This document shows, in pieces, positions 9,499-18,426 of a stretch of 64,000 nt of DNA. Made by a program: the position numbers and the translations under genes. Origin of the DNA: CAYJPA01 sp964371945 (lineage in GTDB: Bacteria > Chloroflexota > Chloroflexia > Thermomicrobiales > UBA6265); the NCBI GenBank assembly GCA_964371945.1, contig CAYJPA010000008.1, positions 23,183 to 87,182 on the forward strand. Direction: 5' to 3'. Below the pieces are notes generated by a model. It ran no database searches and was not told the origin of the DNA. It was given only the letters and a program-made list of their open reading frames with translations. Position 1 is the first letter of the stretch. Every line of letters begins with the position of its first letter.

Positions 9499-9665
9499 AA
9501 GGTCAGCACATAAATTGACCACTACAGATGAATGGTGTTGATCGCGAAAGCCGTATAAAACGTGTCGGGGAACGAGGGTCAACACGGCGGTTGACCCCTA
9601 CGAATCCACGGTGCCGATCGCGGAAGCCGTTTACAAGGTGTAGGGGCAGACCGCCGTGTCTGCCC
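9499..9665. repeat. Two diverged 76-bp tandem copies with palindromic hairpins
   Basis: Bases 9499-9573 and 9575-9650 align with a 76-base period (shared blocks include GATCGCG-AAGCCGT). Each copy begins with an inverted repeat: GGTCA/TGACC (9501-9520) and GGGTCAAC-ACGGCG-GTTGACCC (9576-9597). A third hairpin follows, GGGCAGAC-CGCCGT-GTCTGCCC (9644-9665). The six-base loops of the last two are exact reverse complements. This is a REP-like intergenic palindromic element; I see no coding potential. Confidence 0.75.
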
Positions 9666-9710
9666 TGGTCGCAGCCCACGAAGCTAATCCGTCCGAGAGA
9701 GGGAGAAACA

Positions 9711-10781
9711 ATGCCTCCAATCCAATTCGGGTTTTGCCTGCCGATCTTCGCCTCCCCGGGCCACAACCTCTTCCGCACACCCGGCTTTGCCGAAATCGAT
9801 CCCGCCGCCACGATGTCGATGGCCCGGCGGGCCGATGAGCTCGGCTACGACTCGCTCTGGGTCGCCGACCACCTGATGCTCGGCAAGGACGACGCCATCC
9901 TGGAAGGCTGGACGGTCATCTCCGCACTCGCCGGCGCGACCTCCCGCGCCAAACTCGGCATGATCCATCAGGCGCTTTTGTTCCGGAATCCGGCGCTGGC
10001 CGCGAAGATGACCGCCACTCTCGATCAAATCTCGGGCGGCCGCGTCATCCACTTCATGGACTGCGGCTACATGGGCCGCGAATACACCAACTTCGGACTC
10101 CCTTGGGACGATTCGATCGAAACGCGGGTCGCGATGCTGGTTGAGGGCACCGCATTGATCCTCGAGCTCTGGGCCTCCGATTCGCCGGTCACCCACCGTG
10201 GAACCTACTACTCGACGACCGACGCCGTCTGTAATCCGAAACCGCTCCAACGACCGCACCCCCCGCTCTGGTTCGGTGAGGTCACGCCCGGCGTGCTCGA
10301 CGCCTGCGCGAAATTCGGTCAGGGCTGGAACACAACCCCGGTCTCGATCACCGAGCTGAAACGCCGGATCGGACTACTTGCCGAAGCCTGCGACCGGGCG
10401 GCCCGCCCGCTGAGCGAGATCGATTTGAGCCTGGAAACCCAGATTCTGATCTCGCCCGATCTCGAATCGCTCCGCGAGCGGCTTCGCGATCTGGTGAAAC
10501 TCGCTGGCGCCGGCGGACAGCACCTCCCGAAAGAAATCCAGCCCTTTCTCAAAACCTACGCCACCGAAGACGACTTCCGTGCATTCGTTTCCGGCGCAAC
10601 CGACGCCCTGCCGAGCCGGATGGCCGAGGACTGGGTTGTCGGCACCCCGGATCAAGTGGAATTGCGCCTGCGCGACTACATCGGTGAAGGCATCAGCCAC
10701 TTCATGCTCTGGTTTATGGACGCCCCGAGCACCGCCGGCCTCGATCTCTTTGCACAGTCGATCTCACCGAAGTTTCGATAG
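9711..10781 (+). CDS. LLM class flavin-dependent oxidoreductase
   Basis: Luciferase-like monooxygenase or F420/FMN-dependent oxidoreductase of 356 residues, a TIM barrel. Family features: N-terminal FGFCLPIF, AATMSMARRADELGYDSLWVADHLML, the GMIHQALLFRNPALAAKMTATLDQ helix region and ISGGRVIHFMDCGY. A C-terminal GTPDQVELRLRDYIGEGI segment matches the family's final helices. The ATG at 9711 is chosen because GGGAGA lies directly before it; the open frame extends to 9528, but that part is the palindromic repeat. The substrate is unknown; relatives act on organosulfur compounds, alkanes or F420-linked alcohols. Confidence 0.88.
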   Translation: MPPIQFGFCLPIFASPGHNLFRTPGFAEIDPAATMSMARRADELGYDSLWVADHLMLGKDDAILEGWTVISALAGATSRAKLGMIHQALLFRNPALAAKMTATLDQISGGRVIHFMDCGYMGREYTNFGLPWDDSIETRVAMLVEGTALILELWASDSPVTHRGTYYSTTDAVCNPKPLQRPHPPLWFGEVTPGVLDACAKFGQGWNTTPVSITELKRRIGLLAEACDRAARPLSEIDLSLETQILISPDLESLRERLRDLVKLAGAGGQHLPKEIQPFLKTYATEDDFRAFVSGATDALPSRMAEDWVVGTPDQVELRLRDYIGEGISHFMLWFMDAPSTAGLDLFAQSISPKFR

Positions 10782-10871
10782 CCCCGACTCCATGCCGCCC
10801 ACAATTCGAGGGTCGCGGACAACAGTCTCGGAGAGACTTCGAGAACTGAGCCCCTGGTTTCAACCTGGGGT

Positions 10872-11300
10872 TTACGCCGGACCCTCATGGATCAAGAGCC
10901 GCTCCGCCCGTTCCCCCAGATATCGTTGCTCGGGAAGACTTGTCGTGCGTCGCGCCGCCAACTGGTAACTTGCAATCGCCGCGGCTTGATTGCCGGCCTC
11001 CTCCTGCAGATGTGCCCGCACCGCGTCGAGCCGGTGGTGTCCTGCCAGTCGACCATCCTCGTCAAGAAACGCAAGCAGCGCGAGACCCGCTTGCGGGCCA
11101 TCGACCATCGCCAGCGCGACCGCCCGGTTGAGCGTAACCATCGGATTGGGCGACAACCGTTCGAGAACCCCGTACAGGGCCAGAATTTGCCGCCAATCCG
11201 TTTCGTCTGCGGTCGCCGCTTCGTCGTGCACCGCCGCGATCGCCGCCTGAACTTGATATGGACCGAGGGGTGCGGTCGCCAGCGTTTCGCTGATCTCGCG
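10872..11300 (-). pseudogene. ECF42 sigma factor relic (C-terminal TPR-like domain only)
   Basis: The minus-strand product from about 11291 matches the C-terminal, SnoaL-free tetratricopeptide-like half of ECF42 (DUF6596) sigma factors: LGPYQVQAAIAAVHDEA, TDWRQILALYGVLERL, NRAVALAMVDGPQAGLALL and a final EQRYLGERAERLL. Such proteins are about 410 residues, with sigma2 and sigma4 domains first; here only about 140 residues remain and the DNA-binding part is absent. The open frame continues upstream to 11579, but that stretch does not resemble the family. The gene is therefore a decayed remnant and should be non-functional as a sigma factor. Confidence 0.8.
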
Positions 11301-11519
11301 CTCGTCGAGGCTAATTTCGGACGTAACTGGGATCCTCGCGAACCGGCTACTTTCGATGTGACATGTTGCGAGGGCGCATTGCCTCCGGTTCGCGATTGTA
11401 CGCCCTTCATTCCCGCCAACTGACATTCTCCGCAATACCTCCGCCTCTGCTTCACGGGTTCTCCACATTTCAAAACTACCGTGAAGACCTAAGGACACGC
11501 GCCAGGAGGTACTTGCATC

Positions 11520-12524
11520 ATGTCTCTGGATCAATTGACGACAATCGAGCGAGCTGTCCCAACGGTTTCGGCAGCTCAAAACGGCAACCGGTCACGTACC
11601 AGATCAACGAACCATGAGTTGATCGTCGAAACGAACGGTCTCACCAAGCGTTACGGTCGGCGGATCGTGGCTGTCGATGACCTCGATCTGCGGGTTCGTC
11701 GCGGCGAGGTCTACGGGTTCCTCGGACCCAACGGCGCCGGAAAAACGACCACGCTCCGCATGCTCCTCGGACTGGCGAAGCCCAGCTCCGGCAGCGTCGT
11801 GGTCGCGGGTGCGGCGCCTGGAACGCCTCAGGGTCTGTCCAGGATCGGGGCGATGATCGAAGCTCCCGCCTTCTATCCCTTTCTCTCGGGCCGGGACAAC
11901 CTCATCGTCATGGCAAGGCATGCGGGCGTGCCGGAATCGCGGATTGAGCCGGTGCTCGAGGAGGTCGATCTCGCCAAACGCGCCGACGACAAGTTCGCGA
12001 CCTACTCGCAGGGCATGAAACAGCGACTCGGCGTCGCGGCCGCGCTCTTCAAAGACCCCGATCTGCTCATCCTGGATGAACCGACCAACGGACTCGATCC
12101 CGCGGGTGTGGCCGAAATGAGGTCGCTGATCAGCAATCTCGGCCAGGGTAGGCGCACGGTACTGCTCTCCAGTCATCTGCTGGTCGAGGTGGAGCAAATT
12201 TGCGACCGGGTTGGTGTTGTTCGTTCCGGAAAACTGGTCGCCGAAGGATCGGTCGACCAACTTCGCGGCGAAGACATGCTTTCGATTCGGGCCGATCCCC
12301 TGAGCGCCGCGCGCGACCTGCTCAACAATCTCGCGTTTGTTGACCGGGTCGAAACCGCCGGCGATTCATTGCGGATTTCTGCCGAACGAGCGAATACGGC
12401 CGCCATCAACCGGGCCCTGGTCAATGCCGGGATCGCCGTCAGCGAACTGCACTGGGAGCGCCCGGCGCTCGAAGCAGTCTTTCTCGAACTAACCCAAGAA
12501 CCACAAACGGAGGGATCGAAATGA
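11520..12524 (+). CDS. ABC-2 type transporter ATP-binding protein
   Basis: Exporter ATPase of the DrrA/BcrA/CcmA group, 334 residues. Walker A is GPNGAGKTT (residues 69-77), the signature YSQGMKQRLG (162-171), Walker B LLILDEPTNGLDP (182-194) and the switch His in LLSSHLL. It has an unusual N-terminal extension of about 33 residues before the domain start (LIVETNGLTKRYGRR). The ATG at 11520 is preceded by AGGAGG; a TTG start near residue 35 is an alternative. It overlaps the permease gene by ATGA. Together they likely export a hydrophobic compound or act in peptide or antibiotic resistance. Confidence 0.92.
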   Translation: MSLDQLTTIERAVPTVSAAQNGNRSRTRSTNHELIVETNGLTKRYGRRIVAVDDLDLRVRRGEVYGFLGPNGAGKTTTLRMLLGLAKPSSGSVVVAGAAPGTPQGLSRIGAMIEAPAFYPFLSGRDNLIVMARHAGVPESRIEPVLEEVDLAKRADDKFATYSQGMKQRLGVAAALFKDPDLLILDEPTNGLDPAGVAEMRSLISNLGQGRRTVLLSSHLLVEVEQICDRVGVVRSGKLVAEGSVDQLRGEDMLSIRADPLSAARDLLNNLAFVDRVETAGDSLRISAERANTAAINRALVNAGIAVSELHWERPALEAVFLELTQEPQTEGSK

Positions 12525-13357
12525 TTCGCAGCATCTCCGCGGAACTGATGATCTTGCGTAAACGCACCGCAACCTGGGTTCTGATCGGACTCTGGGCGGC
12601 GATGGCAGCCTTCTTTGCTTACATCCTGCCGTATGCCAATTACGGCAACCAAACGGGAGTCGAGCGCCAGGAATCGCTCAACGAGCTCCTACCACAGCAG
12701 TTCGTGGGCAGCGTGCTCGGCGGATTTCCCTTCTTTGGAGGGGTCTTGATCCTGATCCTCGGAGTCTTGACGCTGGGCAGCGATTTTGGCTGGGGCACGC
12801 TCAAAACGCTCTTCACCCAGCGGCCGGGACGCCTCCAAGTCTTCGGCGCTAAGCTTATCGCACTGGGAATTGTGATCGTCGGGTTTGTGCTTGCGAGCTT
12901 CGCCACCTCGGCGATCGCAAGCCTGCTGATCGCGAGTCGCGAGGGTGCTTCGACCGACCTGCCTGAACTCTCGTTACTGCTTCGCGGAATGGGCGCCGCC
13001 TGGCTGATCATGGCGGTGTGGGCGGCGCTCGGGATCATGCTCGCCGTGATCTCCCGCGGCACGGCGCTGGCAATCGGAATCGGTATTCTTTACGGGCTGG
13101 TGATCGAGGGCTTGATCAGCTCGCTGCTGGACACGGTTGACGCATTCCAGCCGCTGATCGAGGTGCTGTTGCGCGCGAACGGCTACTCCTTGATTGCCGC
13201 GGTGGGAGCGTCGACCGCCGATGCGCGCGAAAATGGCCCTGGGTCCTTCAGCGGACCGTTTGTGGGCGGAGCGCAATCAACAATTTTGCTCGTAATCGAG
13301 CTAGCGGTCTTCGTTGCTGTCGCCGCGACGCTGCTCCGCCGGCGAGACGTTGCGTAA
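12521..13357 (+). CDS. ABC-2 type transporter permease
   Basis: Integral membrane partner of the preceding ATPase, 278 residues with about six membrane segments. N-terminal: RKRTATWVLIGLWAAMAAFFAYILPY. A large soluble loop follows, then FFGGVLILILGVLTLGSDFGWGTLKTLFTQRPGR, the typical ABC-2 stretch in which a membrane helix is followed by a cytosolic TLxTRPGR-like segment. The C-terminal ends in RRRDVA, a usual positive-inside tail. ATGA coupling with the ATPase gene confirms the pair. A weak cupin gene follows 17 bases later. Confidence 0.9.
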   Translation: MIRSISAELMILRKRTATWVLIGLWAAMAAFFAYILPYANYGNQTGVERQESLNELLPQQFVGSVLGGFPFFGGVLILILGVLTLGSDFGWGTLKTLFTQRPGRLQVFGAKLIALGIVIVGFVLASFATSAIASLLIASREGASTDLPELSLLLRGMGAAWLIMAVWAALGIMLAVISRGTALAIGIGILYGLVIEGLISSLLDTVDAFQPLIEVLLRANGYSLIAAVGASTADARENGPGSFSGPFVGGAQSTILLVIELAVFVAVAATLLRRRDVA

Positions 13358-13374
13358 TGTTGAGGAGGGTGAAT

Positions 13375-13744
13375 GTGACAAACCCGATTCCCGTGCAGGA
13401 GCTCCCGTTCAGACGGAGCTCCCACGCAATTGTCGGACGGGACCACGGCGACGCCGGGCGCTCGTTCTTTCTGGTGAACGCGGAGACAGGGGACGGACCA
13501 GCGCTGCACCGCCATCCCTATGCCGAGGTCTTCATCGTGCGGGAAGGGAACGGCCACCTTCATGCTCGACGACGGCACGATCGAGATCACAGCCGGTCAC
13601 GTCGTCATCGCCCAACCGGGACAGCCGCACGGCTTCACCAACACCGGCACAGGCCGATTGCTGCTGACCGCGATCCGCACAAATGATCACTTCGTCACGG
13701 AGTGGTTATATGAGCCGGACGGTCCCAACGTCTGGAAGAACTGA
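13375..13744 (+). pseudogene. Cupin-domain protein, frameshifted
   Basis: A small single-domain cupin. Frame one (GTG at 13375, preceded by GAGGAGG at 13362-13368) gives the first cupin motif, GPALHRHPYAEVFIVREGNG. The product then jumps to the next frame to give the second motif, TIEITAGHVVIAQPGQPHGFTNTG, and a normal end (EWLYEPDGPNVWKN). One extra C in GGCCACC at about 13552-13558 explains the shift. Removing it restores a continuous protein of about 123 residues. Either a recent inactivating mutation or an assembly error; the rest of the gene is undamaged, which favours a very recent event. Confidence 0.8.
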
Positions 13745-14062
13745 TCTCGACGAGTCTCGCACGACCGGATCAAATGCCGGACTCAACATGCCTGCACGCA
13801 TTCGACCTGCTCCGAACGGCCGAAAGCCTGATAATGTCATTCGGTTTGTTGGGTGAGTACCGTGGACGGCAGCCCTCACCCTCCTCGTCATCCTGTTCCG
13901 TCCGTCATCCTGAGGTAACGAAGGAGCTCCCGTGAGGGCGACGTTTTCTGCCAACGCGACGGGAGTCGAACGAGACATTCTTCGACAAGCTCAGAATGAC
14001 GATGTGACGAAGAGCGCGCAGACCATTGGTCAATAACGGCATAGGTCAGTCAGAGAGGCATC
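13745..14062. repeat. Intergenic region with a large GTCATCCTGAG palindromic repeat
   Basis: No gene is seen. Arms GTCATCCTGAG (13904-13914) and CTCAGAATGAC (13990-14000) form an inverted repeat around about 75 bases that also pair partly (CTCCCGTGAGGG / GACGGGAGTCG). A partial extra GTCATCCTG lies at 13887-13895. Elements of this type are dispersed non-coding palindromes in many GC-rich genomes. It separates the cupin from argG. Confidence 0.6.
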
Positions 14063-15409
14063 ATGGCGACTATCCTGCAGCAACTTCCAATCGGGCAAAA
14101 GGTCGGACTGGCCTTTTCCGGCGGTCTCGACACCAGCGCGGCGCTCCACTGGATGCGCGCCAAGGGCGCGATTCCATACGCCTATACCGCGAATCTCGGC
14201 CAGCCCGACGAAACCAATTACGAAGACATCCCGAAGAAAGCGCTCGCCTATGGCGCCGCGGAAGCCCGTCTGATCGAATGCCGCCCGCAGATGGTCTCCG
14301 AGGGATTGACCGCGCTGCAATGCGGCGCGTTCCACATTACGACCGCGGGCATGACCTATTTCAACACCACGCCGCTCGGACGCGCGGTGACCGGCACGAT
14401 GCTTGTGGCGGCGATGAAGCAGGACGACGTCAACATTTGGGGCGACGGCAGCACCTTCAAGGGCAACGATATCGAGCGCTTCTACCGCTACGGTCTGCTC
14501 GTGAACCCCGATCTCCAGATCTACAAACCGTGGCTCGATCAACAGTTCATCGACGAGCTCGGTGGCCGGCAGGAGATGTCCGAATACCTGATCGCGGCCG
14601 GTCTCGACTACCGCATGTCCGTTGAAAAGGCGTATTCGACCGATTCCAACATCCTCGGCGCGACCCATGAGGCCAAGGACTTGGAACTGCTCGACCACGG
14701 CATCTACATCGTCAATCCAATCATGGGCGTCGCCTTCTGGAAGTCAGAGGTCGAGATCGAATACGAAGAGATCACGATTACCTTCGAATCCGGCTTCCCG
14801 GTTGCGATCAACGGCCGGCGCTTTGAAGACCAGGTCGAGCTCCTGACCGGGGCAAATGCGATCGGCGGGCGGCACGGTCTCGGTATGAGCGATCAGATCG
14901 AAAACCGGATCATCGAATCGAAGAGCCGCGGCATTTATGAGGCGCCGGGTCTCGCGCTGCTCTATATCGCCTACGAGCGGCTCGTCAGCGGCATCCACAA
15001 CGAGGACACGATCGACCAATACCGCGAAAGCGGTCGCCGCTTAGGACGCCTCTTATATGAAGGACGGTGGTTCGATCCGCAGGCAATCATGCTCCGCGAA
15101 TCGCTGCAGCGCTGGGTCGCGAGCCTGGTGACCGGCGAGGTGACGATCGGACTGCGTCGCGGTAACGACTACTCGATCCTCAACACCGAATCGGCCAACC
15201 TGACCTACGATCCTGCCCTGCTGACCATGGAAAAGGGCGAGGCGAGCTTCACCCCGCGGGACCGGATCGGCCAGCTCACGATGCGCAACAACGATATCTC
15301 CGACACCCGCCAAAAACTGATCAGCTACGTCAACAGCGGCCTGATCTCGATCTCCGAGAAAGGCGCGATCCCGCAACTGCAAGGCACCGTCAAAGCGGTC
15401 GAGGAGTAA
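14063..15409 (+). CDS. argG: Argininosuccinate synthase
   Basis: Joins citrulline and aspartate, using ATP, to form argininosuccinate in arginine synthesis (cytoplasm). The N-terminal PP-loop is GLAFSGGLDTSAALHWM. The GNDIERFYRYGLL, KPWLDQQFIDELGGR, EKAYSTDSNILGATHEAKDLE and GMSDQIENRIIESKSRGIYEAPG blocks place it in the long E. coli-type ArgG group (448 residues, family about 447). ATG at 14063 gives the standard start. It stands alone here, without argH or other arg genes, between a palindromic repeat and an oxidase gene. Confidence 0.96.
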   Translation: MATILQQLPIGQKVGLAFSGGLDTSAALHWMRAKGAIPYAYTANLGQPDETNYEDIPKKALAYGAAEARLIECRPQMVSEGLTALQCGAFHITTAGMTYFNTTPLGRAVTGTMLVAAMKQDDVNIWGDGSTFKGNDIERFYRYGLLVNPDLQIYKPWLDQQFIDELGGRQEMSEYLIAAGLDYRMSVEKAYSTDSNILGATHEAKDLELLDHGIYIVNPIMGVAFWKSEVEIEYEEITITFESGFPVAINGRRFEDQVELLTGANAIGGRHGLGMSDQIENRIIESKSRGIYEAPGLALLYIAYERLVSGIHNEDTIDQYRESGRRLGRLLYEGRWFDPQAIMLRESLQRWVASLVTGEVTIGLRRGNDYSILNTESANLTYDPALLTMEKGEASFTPRDRIGQLTMRNNDISDTRQKLISYVNSGLISISEKGAIPQLQGTVKAVEE

Positions 15410-15497
15410 GCCCTACGGTTTCGATTCTGCCGCGTTTGAAAGCGAGATCCTCCTTCGACGATTGCTGGGCAAACCAAGGGTACGTGAGGATGAAGTA

Positions 15498-16751
15498 ATG
15501 ACCGCGAAACTGACAAACTGGTCCGGGAACCAACCGTTCCAGCCAAGCGCGGTGCTCCGCCCCACGTCACTTGACGAGCTGCGGTCGGTCGTCGCCCGCG
15601 CTTCGAAAATCCACGCGGTCGGTACGCGTCACTCCTTCAACGATGTCGCGGACTCAGTGGTGATGATCGCCCTGGACGGAATGGACCAGGGAATCGAGAT
15701 CGACCAAAGCGCCGGCACCGCAACCGTGAGCGCCGGCATTCAGTACGGTGCGCTCGCCCGGGCGCTGGAGCGCGAGCAGCTCGCTCTGCACAACATGGCC
15801 TCCCTCCCCCACATTTCGGTCGGCGGCGCGGTCGCCACGGCTACTCATGGCTCGGGTGACAGGAATGGCAATCTCGCCACGGCGGTGGCGGCGCTCGAAT
15901 TGGTGACCAGCGACGGCGAAGTCTTGAATGTGTCGCGCTCGGACGACGACTTCGCCGGCATGGTCGTCAACATCGGAGCGTTGGGCGTGGTGACGCGCCT
16001 GACGCTCGATGTGCAGCCCAGCTATCTGGTGCGTCAGCAGATCTTCGAGCATCTTGCCTGGGATGTGCTGTACGACCAATTCGATACGGTGATGTCGGGC
16101 GCCGATAGCGTGAGCATTTTCACGGACTACGGCGAAACCGTCGGTCAGGTGTGGCTCAAAACGCGAGCCGATCCCGACGATCCCCGCCCATGTCCCGACC
16201 AATTCCTCGGCGCCGCCGCGGCCTCACGACCGCTCCATCCGGTCGCAACCCTCACGGCCGAGAACTGCACGGAACAGCTCGGCCTGCCGGGTTCGTGGGC
16301 GGATCGCTTGCCTCACTTTCGGATGGAGTTTGCACCGGCGAGCGGCGACGAGCTCCAAACCGAGTACATGGTGCCCCGATCATGTGCGGTCGATGCGGTG
16401 AAAGCTGTGCGCGAGCTCGCGCCAACGTTCAGGCCGCACCTCTGGACCTCCGAGATTCGGACCGTCGCCGCCGACGCTCTCTGGATGAGCACGGCCTATG
16501 GCGCCGACACGGTCTGCCTCCACTTTTCGTGGAAACACGATCTGGAAGCGGTGAATCGCATATTGCCGGCACTCGAAGACGCGCTCGCACCCTTCAATCC
16601 GAAACCCCACTGGGGCAAGCTCTTCCTCGCCACCGCCCGTGACCTCGAACCGCGCTACGAGCGCCTGCCGGACTTCCGCCGCCTGGCCGAACGACTCGAT
16701 TCCCGGCGAGTCTTCCGCAACGCATTTCTCGAGCGCCACGTCTTCGGATAA
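15498..16751 (+). CDS. FAD-binding sugar-alcohol / aldonolactone oxidase
   Basis: A VAO/PCMH-fold flavoprotein of 417 residues, close to alditol (xylitol) oxidases and D-arabinono-1,4-lactone oxidases. The FAD domain shows LRPTSLDELRSVVARA and IHAVGTRHSFND, where the His after VGTR is the covalent-flavin position in the family, then LPHISVGGAVATATHGSGD. The C-terminal ALO-type domain ends with HWGKLF and the RVFRNAFLERHVFG tail. ATG at 15498 follows GTGAGGA. Expected activity: oxidation of a polyol or lactone with O2, giving H2O2. Its last 136 coding bases (16604-16739) occur again, identically, at 27106-27241 and mark the edge of a genomic island. Confidence 0.9.
   Translation: MTAKLTNWSGNQPFQPSAVLRPTSLDELRSVVARASKIHAVGTRHSFNDVADSVVMIALDGMDQGIEIDQSAGTATVSAGIQYGALARALEREQLALHNMASLPHISVGGAVATATHGSGDRNGNLATAVAALELVTSDGEVLNVSRSDDDFAGMVVNIGALGVVTRLTLDVQPSYLVRQQIFEHLAWDVLYDQFDTVMSGADSVSIFTDYGETVGQVWLKTRADPDDPRPCPDQFLGAAAASRPLHPVATLTAENCTEQLGLPGSWADRLPHFRMEFAPASGDELQTEYMVPRSCAVDAVKAVRELAPTFRPHLWTSEIRTVAADALWMSTAYGADTVCLHFSWKHDLEAVNRILPALEDALAPFNPKPHWGKLFLATARDLEPRYERLPDFRRLAERLDSRRVFRNAFLERHVFG
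16604..16739 (+). repeat. Left 136-bp direct repeat of the catabolic island (attL-like)
   Basis: These 136 bases, inside the 3' end of the oxidase gene, are identical base by base (by eye) to 27106-27241, in the same orientation 10.5 kb away. The left copy belongs to the intact gene; the right is an orphan fragment. This is the pattern left by an element that integrates into the end of a gene and carries a copy of that end. Confidence 0.85.
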
Positions 16752-16871
16752 CTAATCCGGGTCAGTGGTTCGGTGAGGCGACAAATGCCCCTCGCGAACA
16801 GCTCAAACGCGAGAACGTGAAACTCAACCAACTCGGTCGAGGAAGTACGAGAGCGGCGTTCGGCGATGTAA

Positions 16872-17435
16872 CCGCACAAGATCCTCGATCTGCAGAACGA
16901 CGCGCTTACCGCGGCCGGCTGCGAGTCGATTCACACTGACATCATCTCCGGCACCAAGGAGAGTCGTCCAGGATTCGACGAGGCGCTCTCCTATATAAGG
17001 AAGGGCGATACTCTCGTGGTGTGGCGGCTCGATCGGCTGGGCCGCTCCCTCAAGCATCTGATCGAGACGGTCACGGAGCTGCAGGGGAGGGGAGTCGGGT
17101 TCCGCTCGCTCACCGAGCAGATCGATACGACAACGTCAGGCGGCAAGCTCATCTTCCACGTCTTCGGCGCGCTGGCCGAGTTCGAGCGCGACCTGATCCG
17201 GGAACGGACCAATGCTGGCTTGCGAGCTGCTCGCGCTCGAGGGCGACTCGGCGGCCGACCAAAGAAGCTGGCCGATCCAAAGAAGTTCGCGCTCGCGCAG
17301 CAGCTCTACGAAAGCGGGACGGAGATCGACACGATCTGTACGACGCTGGGCATCTCACGGGCCACGCTCTACCGGAGCATTCGGATCAGTGCGACATCGA
17401 CCTCGCCTTCGTCACTTTCCACTAACAGTGATTAG
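16872..17435 (+). pseudogene. Serine recombinase (resolvase/invertase), N-terminus lost
   Basis: From 16884 the frame reads LDLQNDALTAAGC, then TDIISGTKESRPGFDEAL, GDTLVVWRLDRLGRSLKHL, a TTTSGGKLIFHVFGALAEFERDLI core helix and a C-terminal helix-turn-helix (DTICTTLGISRATLYRSI), all standard for Tn3-resolvase/Hin-type recombinases. The family's first ~15 residues (GYARVST, with the catalytic Ser) are missing: an in-frame TAA at 16869-16871 lies directly before. A GTG at 17016 could start a shorter 139-residue product, which would lack both Ser and the first catalytic Arg. It begins 130 bases inside the left repeat, so it is probably the inactivated integrase of the island. Confidence 0.82.
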
Positions 17436-17440
17436 TGGAA
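17417..17440. terminator. Hairpin between recombinase relic and creatininase gene
   Basis: TTCCACTAA (17417-17425), a six-base loop, and TTAGTGGAA (17432-17440) form a perfect 9-bp stem. It lies between two convergent genes and includes the recombinase stop codon, so it may serve as a bidirectional terminator. No strong T-tract follows on either strand. Confidence 0.5.
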
Positions 17441-17481
17441 GAACCGACACACCAGTGTCCGTGATGCACTTTTAGACTGGC

Positions 17482-18372
17482 TCAAAACCCGAACGGGAGA
17501 TCAATGGTCGGCAGATCGGCATGGTGCTCCCTCCGTTGGTCAATGGGGCGGGTGCGTAGCCAGCGAACCAGCGCCACGAGGCGATCGACCGCGTGATCGA
17601 ACACGAGCTGGCCCTTCTCCGGCGTGGCGAACTCCGGCGCGCCGATGGCTCCGGTCTTCGAGTAGCTGGACGTCCACCCGATGATCCCGGCTGGACCAGC
17701 GCCCATGGTCAGATCGAGCCACGACCAATCTTCGCCGCCCGGGATGTTGGTGACGAAATCGGGAAGGGCGCCCTCCATGCGATCCTGGCGAACGCCGTCA
17801 CGGTCAAGATGGAGATACATCGACGTCTCCAGCTCGCAGGCGTGGGCGCACCCGCCGGCGCCCGACTCCCGGATCTCCGCGTTCCATTTCGCCGCCACGA
17901 GCTGCCACCACGAGAGGGTGGCGCAGATGGCGTCGGTCTGGAGGATCGTCTGGCGGCCCACCTGCTCGACGAGCGGGTGGTTGGAACCGTGACCGTTGAC
18001 GATCATGATCCGCTTGAAACCGTGGTAGGCGACGGAGCGGGTGATGTCCAGTAACAGGTTGACGAACGTCGTGGGAGAGACGTTGATCGTGCCGGGGAAG
18101 TCCATCACGTGGTGACAGTACCCATAGGCCACGGACGGAAGCACCAACATCTCCTCGGGAGTCCGCTCACCGGCGGTGAGAACTACTGAAGCGGCGAGCT
18201 TCGCGTCCACATCGAGTGGAAGATGATACCCATGCTGTTCCGTCGACCCCACCGGCAGCACGACGACCTTCTCCTGCCGGACCGCCTCGTTAATCTCCGG
18301 CCAGCTCAGCAGTTCGTAACGGTGCTGCCGCCGGACCGCCTCGACATCGACCTCGGTGCTCCAGTCAGGCAT
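17482..18372 (-). CDS. Creatininase family protein
   Basis: Metal-dependent amidohydrolase of the creatininase / ArfB / MftE group, 296 residues. Metal-site motifs are VVLPVGSTEQHGYHLPLDVDAKLA (Glu, His and Asp ligands), a MIVNGHGSNHPLVEQ His block and the CAHACELETSMYLH Glu/His block. Members open cyclic amides or lactams, and some act on sugar lactones or formamidopyrimidines. It is the last gene of the minus-strand island operon (54-base gap after the GH-like gene). In this setting, a ring-opening step on an amide- or lactone-type intermediate of the imported compound is plausible, but this is inference. Confidence 0.88.
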   Translation of the reverse strand: MPDWSTEVDVEAVRRQHRYELLSWPEINEAVRQEKVVVLPVGSTEQHGYHLPLDVDAKLAASVVLTAGERTPEEMLVLPSVAYGYCHHVMDFPGTINVSPTTFVNLLLDITRSVAYHGFKRIMIVNGHGSNHPLVEQVGRQTILQTDAICATLSWWQLVAAKWNAEIRESGAGGCAHACELETSMYLHLDRDGVRQDRMEGALPDFVTNIPGGEDWSWLDLTMGAGPAGIIGWTSSYSKTGAIGAPEFATPEKGQLVFDHAVDRLVALVRWLRTRPIDQRREHHADLPTIDLPFGF

Positions 18373-18426
18373 GTCGGACCTCTCGTTGCTGCTTCATCGA
18401 CCGGTGGTGGGCGAATAGGCTGATGA

